The notes below the pieces were generated by a model. The model made no database searches and had not been told where the DNA came from. It saw nothing but the letters and a program-made list of their open reading frames with translations. The translations under genes were made by a program, and so were the position numbers. DNA of 9,212 nt from Acidocella sp. (lineage in GTDB: Bacteria > Pseudomonadota > Alphaproteobacteria > Acetobacterales > Acetobacteraceae). The stretch covers positions 1-9,212 of the forward strand of contig JAQNCU010000092.1 in NCBI GenBank assembly GCA_029077775.1, in the 5' to 3' direction. Shown piece by piece: positions 1 through 5,825 of the stretch; within the stretch, counting starts at the first letter, position 1, and each line of letters opens with the position of its first letter.

Positions 1-1
1 C

Positions 2-535
2 CAATTTCACCCTTTCACCACACCGTGCCTCGCCTTCTGGAGCCAGCCGATCATTCTGGAATTCTGCACAGGCATGGCCCTGGCCGGGCTCGCCGCGCGC
101 GGCGCCAAAATGCCCATAATCGCCCGCCTGCTCGCGGTCGGTGTTGCGCTCATCCTGTTGCAACACCAGGCGGGCATCGCGCAGCCCGCCCGGCTCTTCG
201 CCTACGGCCTGCCCGCCGCCCTGTTCGTCGCCGCCGCTGCCCTGGCCCCCGCCCAGGCGGCATCTTCGGCCCGCCAGCGCCTGCTCATCCGCCTGGGCGA
301 TGCATCATACGCGATGTATCTGGTCCACCCCTTCGTCATGCGCGGATTTTCCCTCATCTGGCACAGATTCCACGCGCAATCGGGCCTTGGCGGTATCATC
401 TATGTCGTGACCTGCCTCGCTACCGCCCAGCTTCTGGCGTTGGCGATCAATGTCACCCTGGAGAGATATCTCAGCACAAAATTGCGCCGCAAACCCGGAA
501 TCCGTTATGAAACTGTTCAAATGCCAGGTCTGTGA
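2..535 (+). CDS. Acyltransferase family 3 membrane protein, C-terminal part (5' end outside window)
   Basis: This is the C-terminal 177 residues of an integral membrane O-acyltransferase; the frame is open from the window edge, so the start is not visible. Proteins of this family (Acyl_transf_3, e.g. ExoZ/OafA types) transfer acetyl or succinyl groups to surface or exported polysaccharides in the inner membrane. Four hydrophobic stretches are visible, at about visible residues 39-54, 62-85, 103-120 and 130-153. The segment LGDASYAMYLVHPFV is the characteristic late-helix motif of the family, and the earlier ILEFCTGMALAGL stretch also fits. The protein ends in a short basic and polar tail (LERYLSTKLRRK and beyond), expected in the cytoplasm. 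The last 29 bases overlap the next gene, so the two are probably co-transcribed. The catalytic N-terminal half is outside the window, so the substrate cannot be inferred. Confidence 0.85.
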   Translation, partial: QFHPFTTPCLAFWSQPIILEFCTGMALAGLAARGAKMPIIARLLAVGVALILLQHQAGIAQPARLFAYGLPAALFVAAAALAPAQAASSARQRLLIRLGDASYAMYLVHPFVMRGFSLIWHRFHAQSGLGGIIYVVTCLATAQLLALAINVTLERYLSTKLRRKPGIRYETVQMPGL

Positions 536-1604
536 CCAGACCGTCTTTTTCGAAAACTCGCGCTGCGAGCAATGCAGCAACACCCTGGGGTATCTCCCCG
601 CCACTGGCCAGATGCTCACCATCACCGGCGATGGCACCATCTTTCAGCCCGTGCGAGGGCGGAAGATGCGCCTGCGGGCCTGCGCCAACGCCACCAATGG
701 CGCTTGTAACTGGCTGATCCCCGCCAAAAGCAATGATCTGTTTTGCACCGCCTGCCGGCACAACCACACCATCCCGGATCTTGCCATCGGCAACCATCTC
801 GCCCTCTGGCAACAGGTCGAGGCCGCACGCCACAGGCTCATCTATACGCTGCTTGCCCTTGGCGTGCCGCTTTTCACCCGCGCGGAAGACCCCGAGCACG
901 GCCTCGCGTTCGACGTGCTGGCAGACCCGCCCGCCCCGGGGCCGCGCATCCTTACTGGCCATGAAAATGGGCTGATCACGATTAATCTGGCTGAGGCCGA
1001 CTCCGCCCAGCGCGAGCAAGCCCGTACAATCATGGGCGAGCCCTATCGCACGTTGCTCGGGCATTTCCGCCATGAATCCGGGCATTACGCCTGGGATGTT
1101 CTGCTGCGTGACCCTGACCGCCTGGCTGCCGCCCGCGCATTGTTCGGTGACGACACGCAGGATTACGCCGCCGCCCTCGCCCGCCATTACGAACAAGGCC
1201 CCTCGCCAGATTGGCGCAACGCTTATATTTCGGCCTACGCCACCGCCCACCCCTGGGAGGATTTTGCCGAAACCTGGGCGCATTATCTGCACATCGTGGA
1301 CACGCTGGAGACCGCAAGCGCCTTTGGCCTGCGCATCCACCCTACCAGCACCAAAAACCGCACGCTGCATGCGGATATCGATTTCGACCCGCATCACGCG
1401 CCGTCAATACACAGGCTGATCGCCGCCTGGCTGCCGCTCACCTTCGCCATCAACAGCCTCAACCGCAGCCTCGGCCAGCCAGATTCCTACCCGTTCGTGG
1501 TCTCCAACCCGGTGATCGAGAAACTCGGCTTCATCCATGACCTGCTTAAACGCAAAAACACCGAACCCGCCCGCGCTACCAGCAGCCCCGAACTGGTTAT
1601 CTAA
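507..1604 (+). CDS. Zinc-ribbon plus HExxH putative metallopeptidase (uncharacterised)
   Basis: This is a 365-residue soluble protein with no signal peptide or membrane segment. The N-terminus carries two CxxC-type zinc-ribbon sets: C6/C9 with C20/C23, and C59/C67 with C80/C83. A helical domain follows, with HESGH at residues 189-193, the HExxH signature of zinc metallopeptidases. The conserved-looking block HPWEDFAETWAHYLH at 249-262 can supply a third ligand (E251 or E255), about 60 residues downstream as in gluzincins. The architecture matches the family annotated as putative zinc-binding metallopeptidase with an N-terminal zinc-ribbon domain, whose substrate I do not know. The start at 507 is preferred because the zinc ribbon begins at once (MKLFKCQVCD) and GGAA lies six bases upstream. 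An in-frame ATG at 450 would add 19 unrelated residues inside the upstream gene. Its stop codon overlaps the stop of the convergent gene downstream. Confidence 0.85.
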   Translation: MKLFKCQVCDQTVFFENSRCEQCSNTLGYLPATGQMLTITGDGTIFQPVRGRKMRLRACANATNGACNWLIPAKSNDLFCTACRHNHTIPDLAIGNHLALWQQVEAARHRLIYTLLALGVPLFTRAEDPEHGLAFDVLADPPAPGPRILTGHENGLITINLAEADSAQREQARTIMGEPYRTLLGHFRHESGHYAWDVLLRDPDRLAAARALFGDDTQDYAAALARHYEQGPSPDWRNAYISAYATAHPWEDFAETWAHYLHIVDTLETASAFGLRIHPTSTKNRTLHADIDFDPHHAPSIHRLIAAWLPLTFAINSLNRSLGQPDSYPFVVSNPVIEKLGFIHDLLKRKNTEPARATSSPELVI

Positions 1605-2656
1605 TTTCCGTCACAGACAATCCGCCACCCGCATTCAGACGTTATCTTCGTCATCTCATGCATCGCGATGCCGCGCTCATCAGCGGCGTTCCCCGCCAGC
1701 GCCCTGGCATAAACCCCCTCGACGATCGCCGCCGACCGAAACAGCGAGAACGCCAGGAAAAACCGCCAATCCTTGATCTCCCCGCGCCCGGTCACCCGGC
1801 AATAAAGGTCGAGCACCTCATCCTCGCTGGCCAGCCCGTGCGCGGCGAGGTCCACGCCGCCATATCCGGTCATCGCGGGGCCTGAGCCTGCGGGCAGATG
1901 GAACGGCGAACAGCAATAGGCAAGGTCCGCCAGCGGGTGGCCCAATGTTGCCAATTCCCAATCCAGTACGGCGGTGATCACGGGTGCGCGCGGGTGCACC
2001 ATCATGTTGCCCAGACGGAAATCTCCATGCGCGATGGCGTTTTCATCGGCGGCGGGAATGTTCCGGCCCAGCCAGTCCATCAGCCTGTCCATGGCGGGCA
2101 GTCCCTCGGTTTTCGCCGCCTCATATTGCGCGCGCCAACGGGTGAGTTGGCGTTCAACGTATTTCGACGGCCGCCCGAAATCGCCCAGCCCCAGCGCCTC
2201 ATAATCCACCGCATGCAGCCGGCCGATCGCCTCGAACAAGGCCGCCTGCACGGCCTTGCGCTCGGCGGGTAATAATTCGCCCATCAGCACATCGGTAAAC
2301 ACCCGGCCTTCAAGGTAATCCATCACATAAAATGCGGTCCCGATCACGCTCTCCTCGGCGCAATAATGCAGCATGGCGGCCACCGGCACGCCACTGCCCG
2401 CCAACGCCTTTTGTATCCGGAATTCGCGGTCTATCTGGTGGGCCGAGGGCAGAAGTATGCCCGGCGGCTTTTTGCGCAACACCGCCTTGCGCGTATCGCT
2501 CTCCAGCAGATAGGTCGGGTTCGATTGCCCGCCCTGAAACTGCCTGACGCGCAACGTCGCATCAAAACCCTCCACATGATGCGCCAGATATTCACCCAAC
2601 CGCGCCGTGTCGATCTGGTGTGCGGCCAGCGGCGCGATCAGTCGTGGCGCGGTCAC
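1601..2656 (-). CDS. APH-fold phosphotransferase, ACAD10/11 kinase-domain-like (LvaA-like)
   Basis: This 351-residue kinase has the aminoglycoside-phosphotransferase/choline-kinase fold. Visible motifs are GGQSNPTY at 42-49 (nucleotide-binding loop), LRKKPPG at 60-66 with the likely ATP lysine, DREF at 76-79, a hinge YVMDYLEGR at 110-118, the catalytic loop AHGDFRLGN at 209-217 (D212, N217) and the metal-binding LDWE at 231-234 followed by LGHPLADLAY. The RKKPPG...LLPSAH...DREF string is typical of the kinase domain of ACAD10/ACAD11 and of bacterial LvaA, which phosphorylate 4-hydroxyacyl-CoAs, rather than of antibiotic kinases. The start is a GTG overlapping the TGA of the upstream SDR (GTGA), implying translational coupling. 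The matching acyl-CoA dehydrogenase is encoded divergently nearby. Fold and catalytic competence are well supported; the exact substrate is inferred. I see no reason to call it a resistance gene. Confidence 0.88.
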   Translation of the reverse strand: MTAPRLIAPLAAHQIDTARLGEYLAHHVEGFDATLRVRQFQGGQSNPTYLLESDTRKAVLRKKPPGILLPSAHQIDREFRIQKALAGSGVPVAAMLHYCAEESVIGTAFYVMDYLEGRVFTDVLMGELLPAERKAVQAALFEAIGRLHAVDYEALGLGDFGRPSKYVERQLTRWRAQYEAAKTEGLPAMDRLMDWLGRNIPAADENAIAHGDFRLGNMMVHPRAPVITAVLDWELATLGHPLADLAYCCSPFHLPAGSGPAMTGYGGVDLAAHGLASEDEVLDLYCRVTGRGEIKDWRFFLAFSLFRSAAIVEGVYARALAGNAADERGIAMHEMTKITSECGWRIVCDGN

Positions 2657-3429
2657 GCGAACTGGCTCGTCACCGTAGAGCCGCCATCCACCACGATCGT
2701 CTGCCCCGTGATGAACCCCGCTGCGGGTGTTGCCAAAAACGCGCCCACACCGCCCAGATCGGCCACTTCACCAATGCGCCCAAGCGGCGTGCCCGCCTCC
2801 ACCTGGCGCATGGTCTGCGGGTTCTCCCATAATGCCTTCGCGAAATCCGTGCGGATCAGACCGGGCAGGATCGCATTCACCCTGATTTTTGCCCCACCCC
2901 ACTCCACCGCGAGGTTTTTCATCAACCCGATCTCGGCCAGCTTCGACACATTATAGGCCGGGATCGAGGTATTGCCGTGCAGCGCGCCGATCGAGGAGAT
3001 CAGCGTAAAGCTCCCACCGCCCTGTTTGGCGATCTCGGGCAGGGCCATATTCGCCAGCCACAATGTCGATTTCACGTTGACGGACATGATCTTGTCCCAT
3101 TGCTCATCGGACACACCGGCCAGCGGCCCATAATATGGGTTGACCGCCACATTGGCCACCACCGCATCCAACCGACCATATGCCGCCAATGTCACGCGCA
3201 TCAGCTCGGCCAAATCCTCGCGCGCGCCGGTGTTGCATTTCAGTGCGATGGCCCGACCACCTCGCGCGAGGATGCCGTCACGCACGTCCTCGCACGGGCC
3301 GATCTTGCGCGATGAGATCACCACCGCGGCACCGAGCGACGCCATGGTTTCCGCAATCGCCCGGCCGATCCCCCGCGACGAGCCTGTGATGATCGCCACC
3401 TTGCCGTCCAACCGAAACATGTCCTGCAT
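2653..3429 (-). CDS. Short-chain dehydrogenase/reductase, DHRS4-like, probably NADP(H)-dependent
   Basis: This is a 258-residue classical SDR. The Rossmann motif TGSSRGIG is at 15-22, a serine pair SSIGA begins at 145, the catalytic YNVSK is at 159-163 (Y159, K163), PG is at 189-190, and the C-terminal ITGQTIVVDGG is typical of the family. Basic R41-K42 after the second strand suggests NADP(H). The usual NNAG is replaced by ANVAVNPYYGP at 92-102, which resembles the SNAAVNPFFG form of DHRS4-type carbonyl/alcohol dehydrogenases. It is the first gene of a minus-strand unit and overlaps the kinase gene by four bases. The start at 3429 is chosen over the internal ATG at 3420 because AGGGG lies about ten bases upstream and the extra three residues are normal for the family. 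A plausible role is interconversion of oxo- and hydroxyacyl-CoA ahead of the kinase; this is inference. FabG-like activity is an alternative. Confidence 0.9.
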   Translation of the reverse strand: MQDMFRLDGKVAIITGSSRGIGRAIAETMASLGAAVVISSRKIGPCEDVRDGILARGGRAIALKCNTGAREDLAELMRVTLAAYGRLDAVVANVAVNPYYGPLAGVSDEQWDKIMSVNVKSTLWLANMALPEIAKQGGGSFTLISSIGALHGNTSIPAYNVSKLAEIGLMKNLAVEWGGAKIRVNAILPGLIRTDFAKALWENPQTMRQVEAGTPLGRIGEVADLGGVGAFLATPAAGFITGQTIVVDGGSTVTSQFA

Positions 3430-3469
3430 CCGGATTTTACCCCTATTTTCGAGGGTATCTGCAAGCCGC

Positions 3470-3489
3470 CCCCTTGGCCTGTCAAGGGG
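3470..3489. promoter_or_regulatory. Inverted repeat, candidate operator (CCCCTTG-N6-CAAGGGG)
   Basis: Two perfect 7-base arms, CCCCTTG at 3470-3476 and CAAGGGG at 3483-3489, are separated by six bases, giving a 20-base dyad near the middle of the divergent region. The minus-strand TTGACA lies inside it, so a bound dimeric repressor would block that promoter. TetR/FadR-type regulators of acyl-CoA catabolism commonly bind such sites, but no regulator gene is in the window. The sequence could also form an RNA hairpin if transcribed, but with no following U-run it is not a good terminator. Confidence 0.45.
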
Positions 3490-3527
3490 TTGCCTTATCC
3501 GTCAACCACTCGCAAACTGACATCAAA

Positions 3528-3533
3528 AGAGGA
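3528..3533 (+). promoter_or_regulatory. Ribosome binding site that fixes the acyl-CoA dehydrogenase start
   Basis: AGAGGA lies seven bases before the ATG at 3541. It supports that start over the in-frame ATG at 3490, which sits within the control region, has no comparable site and would add 17 residues unlike the family N-terminus. Confidence 0.75.
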
Positions 3534-3540
3534 TCGCCAG

Positions 3541-4824
3541 ATGACAATTTCATACAGCCCGAAGGTCGCCGCCTTGCGCGCGCGGATCTCAGATTTCATG
3601 GCCGCGCACATCTACCCGAACGAAAACGCGCTGTTCGCGGCCAGCCACAACGCCACCGATCGCTGGCAGCCGCTCGCGCTGCTTGAGGAAATCAAGCAAA
3701 AGGCCAAGGCACTCGGCCTGTGGAATCTTTTTCTGCCGGAGAGCGAATTAGGCGCTGGCCTGACCAATGTTGAATACGCCCCGCTGGCCGAGCTTATGGG
3801 CCGCTCGCCCTTCGCGCCAGAGGCGTTCAACTGCTCCGCCCCGGAAACCGGGAATATGGAGGTCTTCGTCCGCGATGGCACCGAGGCGCAAAAGGCAGCC
3901 TATCTCACCCGCCTGCTGGCCGGTGAAATCCGCTCCGCCTTTGCCATGACCGAGCCGAATGTCGCCTCGTCGGATGCCACCAACATCGAGACCTCGATCC
4001 GGCGCGACGGTGATGACTACGTGATCAATGGCCATAAATGGTGGATCTCGGGCGCTGCCGACCCGCGCTGCAAAATCATGATCGTGATGGGTAAATCAGA
4101 CGCGCATAATCCCGACCGCCATAAACAACAATCCATGATCCTGGTGCCGCTGCCGCATCCGGGTGTTACCATCAAGCGCCCGCTGCCTGTGTTCGGTAAT
4201 GACGACGCGCCGCACGGCCATGCTGAGCTTATTTTTGATAATGTCCGCGTGCCCGCCAGCAACATCCTGCTGGGCGAAGGAAGGGGCTTCGAGATCGCGC
4301 AAGGCCGCCTCGGGCCAGGGCGCATCCATCATTGCATGCGCTCCATCGGGGTTGCCGAGCGCGCTTTGGAGCGTATGATCCGTCGCCTCGAATCGCGCTT
4401 CGCCTTCGGCAAAATGGTGTCTGAGCAAAGCGTTTGGTCCGAGCGGATCGCCGAATCACGGATCATGATCGACCAGGCACGTTTGCTCTGTTTGCACGCA
4501 GCGCACCTGATGGACACGGTGGGCAACAAGCACGCCCGCGCTGAGATCGCGATGATCAAGGTCGTCGCCCCCAATGTCGCGTGCAAGGTGGTGGATTGGG
4601 CGATCCAGTCCTTCGGCGGCGGCGGCGTTGCCGATACCTGGCTCTCAATGGCCTATGTGCATCAGCGCACCTTGCGCTTTGCCGATGGCCCGGACGAGGT
4701 CCACCGCGACCAGCTCGCCCGCATGGAAAAAGCCGCCTTGCGCAACGCAGACCCTGACCGCAGCGGCGGCTGGGGCAAGGTTATGGTCGCCGACGGCCTC
4801 TCCCATCCCGGCCTGCCGGTTTAG
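3541..4824 (+). CDS. Acyl-CoA dehydrogenase, ACAD10/11-like (LvaC-like)
   Basis: This is a 427-residue FAD flavoprotein of the acyl-CoA dehydrogenase fold. Residues 1-130 form the helical N-domain, AMTEPNVASSDATN at 135-148 is the flavin-contacting signature of the beta domain, and the C-terminal helical domain contains AIQSFGGGG (354-362) and ADGPDEVHRD (381-390). In MCAD-type enzymes the catalytic glutamate immediately precedes the glycine of YEG. Here that place is D382 (ADGPDEV), a form typical of ACAD10/ACAD11 and related bacterial enzymes. This favours a 4-phosphohydroxyacyl-CoA-processing (dehydrating) role over simple alpha,beta-dehydrogenation, although oxidation of branched or long-chain acyl-CoA remains possible. 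It is the first gene of a plus-strand operon, divergent from the kinase that would make its substrate. A small hairpin spans its stop codon, and the next gene starts 29 bases later. The family call is firm; the substrate is inferred. Confidence 0.92.
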   Translation: MTISYSPKVAALRARISDFMAAHIYPNENALFAASHNATDRWQPLALLEEIKQKAKALGLWNLFLPESELGAGLTNVEYAPLAELMGRSPFAPEAFNCSAPETGNMEVFVRDGTEAQKAAYLTRLLAGEIRSAFAMTEPNVASSDATNIETSIRRDGDDYVINGHKWWISGAADPRCKIMIVMGKSDAHNPDRHKQQSMILVPLPHPGVTIKRPLPVFGNDDAPHGHAELIFDNVRVPASNILLGEGRGFEIAQGRLGPGRIHHCMRSIGVAERALERMIRRLESRFAFGKMVSEQSVWSERIAESRIMIDQARLLCLHAAHLMDTVGNKHARAEIAMIKVVAPNVACKVVDWAIQSFGGGGVADTWLSMAYVHQRTLRFADGPDEVHRDQLARMEKAALRNADPDRSGGWGKVMVADGLSHPGLPV

Positions 4825-4830
4825 ACCGGC
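4815..4830 (+). other. Hairpin spanning the acyl-CoA dehydrogenase stop codon
   Basis: GCCGGT at 4815-4820 and ACCGGC at 4825-4830 form a perfect 6-bp GC-rich stem with a TTAG loop that contains the TAG stop. No U-run follows, so it is not an intrinsic terminator. It may mark an mRNA processing or stabilising point between the first and second genes, or it may be chance in GC-rich DNA. Confidence 0.3.
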
Positions 4831-4842
4831 CAACATAACAAC

Positions 4843-4847
4843 AGGAG
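4843..4847 (+). promoter_or_regulatory. Ribosome binding site of the MDR oxidoreductase gene
   Basis: A strong AGGAG lies six bases before the ATG at 4854. With the 29-base gap, the second gene of the operon has its own efficient initiation site rather than depending on coupling. Confidence 0.75.
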
Positions 4848-4853
4848 CGGCAA

Positions 4854-5825
4854 ATGCGGGCGGTGATATGCGAGCAATGGGGCGGGCCGGAATCTTTAAA
4901 AATTAACGTGCTCGCGGACCCAGTGCCGGGGCCGGGTCAGGTCGTTGTCAAAATCGCCGCGGCGGGCGTGAATTTCCCCGATGTGCTGATCATCCAGAAA
5001 AAATATCAGATACAGCCTGAATTGCCGTTCACCCCCGGTGCCGAAATCGCCGGGACGGTGACCGCCATCGGTGAAAACGTCACACATTTCGCCATCGGCG
5101 ACCGTGTCGCGGCCCTGTGCTCGGTCGGTGGCTTCGCCGAACAAATCGCCATAGATGCCGCCAAATGCATGAAGCTGCCCGGTGCGCTCAGCTTCGAGGT
5201 CGCGGCGGGTTTCGTGCTCGCTTATGGCACGTCCTGGCACGCGGTGCGCGACCGCGCGGCGCTCAAACCACATGAGACCATGCTGGTGCTGGGCGCGGCG
5301 GGCGGTGTCGGCCTCGCCGCCGTGGAAATTGGCAAAGCCATCGGCGCGCGCGTGGTCGCCGCGGCCTCGACCGATGAGAAATGCGCCCTGGCCCGCGCCC
5401 ATGGCGCGGATGAGACCATAAATTACACCAATGAGGATTTGCGCGCCGGGATCAAACGCAGCTGCGGCGGCGGGCCGGACGTGATCTATGACCCGGTCGG
5501 CGGCAAATATTCCGAAGCCGCGTTCCGCTCCATCGGCTGGCGCGGACGGCACCTTGTCATCGGCTTTGCTGACGGCTCCATCCCGGCCATACCGTTGAAC
5601 CTGACTTTATTAAAAGGTGCGTCGCTCGTGGGCGTGTTCTGGGGGGATTTCGCGCGCCGGGAGCCCGCCGCCCACGAGGCTGGCATCGCCGAAATGCTGG
5701 GCTGGATGAAACAGGGCAAGATAAAACCGCTGATCTCCAAAACCTACAGCCTCGATGAAGCCCCGCAGGCGCTGGTGGACATGGCCGCCCGCCGCGTCAC
5801 CGGCAAGATCGTGATCACGCCATGA
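4854..5825 (+). CDS. Zinc-independent MDR oxidoreductase, NADPH:quinone oxidoreductase/zeta-crystallin type
   Basis: This 323-residue cytosolic protein belongs to the medium-chain dehydrogenase/reductase superfamily. The GroES-like N-domain contains GVNFPDVLI (38-46) and TPGAEIAGTV (60-69). The nucleotide-binding domain has VLGAAGGVG at 145-153, and HGADETINY at 183-191 follows at the usual place. The structural and catalytic zinc cysteines of alcohol dehydrogenases are absent, which places it with quinone oxidoreductase/enoyl reductase-like members that use NADPH. The length is normal for the family. It lies between the acyl-CoA dehydrogenase and a second SDR, and its TGA overlaps the SDR start (ATGA). 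In this setting it may reduce an enoyl-thioester or another activated double bond, but quinone or aldehyde detoxification is equally compatible. The family is clear; the substrate is not. Confidence 0.9.
   Translation: MRAVICEQWGGPESLKINVLADPVPGPGQVVVKIAAAGVNFPDVLIIQKKYQIQPELPFTPGAEIAGTVTAIGENVTHFAIGDRVAALCSVGGFAEQIAIDAAKCMKLPGALSFEVAAGFVLAYGTSWHAVRDRAALKPHETMLVLGAAGGVGLAAVEIGKAIGARVVAAASTDEKCALARAHGADETINYTNEDLRAGIKRSCGGGPDVIYDPVGGKYSEAAFRSIGWRGRHLVIGFADGSIPAIPLNLTLLKGASLVGVFWGDFARREPAAHEAGIAEMLGWMKQGKIKPLISKTYSLDEAPQALVDMAARRVTGKIVITP

Larger units (their letters stand above)
3430..3540. promoter_or_regulatory. Divergent promoter/operator region between the SDR-kinase and ACAD-MDR-SDR operons
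   Basis: These 111 bases separate two divergently transcribed units and must hold promoters for both. On the minus strand a perfect TTGACA (plus-strand 3480-3485) looks like a -35 box for the SDR-kinase unit, though no good -10 hexamer is evident 17-18 bases further on. Plus-strand promoter elements are weaker; TTGGCC and TTGCCT near 3474 and 3490 are only candidates. An inverted repeat overlaps the TTGACA and is listed separately. Confidence 0.6.

Noticed and set aside
450..506. Upstream in-frame ATG for the metallopeptidase
   Set aside because: The added 19 residues lie inside the acyltransferase gene and do not fit a protein that begins with a zinc ribbon. The ATG at 507 has GGAA at good spacing.
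471..1397. A 308-codon minus-strand open frame opposite the metallopeptidase gene
   Set aside because: It lies entirely antisense to a gene with clear zinc-ribbon and HExxH motifs, and its translation has no recognisable domain. Long shadow frames are common in DNA this GC-rich.
1601..2656. Antibiotic (aminoglycoside) resistance kinase
   Set aside because: The fold is shared, but the RKKPPG and LDWELATLGHPLADL motifs and the acyl-CoA-enzyme neighbourhood point to the ACAD10/11-LvaA type.
3490..3540. Upstream in-frame ATG for the acyl-CoA dehydrogenase
   Set aside because: It begins at the edge of the inverted repeat, lacks a ribosome binding site and adds residues not expected in the family. 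AGAGGA precedes the ATG at 3541.
4896..5552. A 218-codon minus-strand open frame opposite the MDR oxidoreductase
   Set aside because: The opposite strand carries an unmistakable MDR protein with GAAGGVG. The antisense translation has no family features and no plausible start context.
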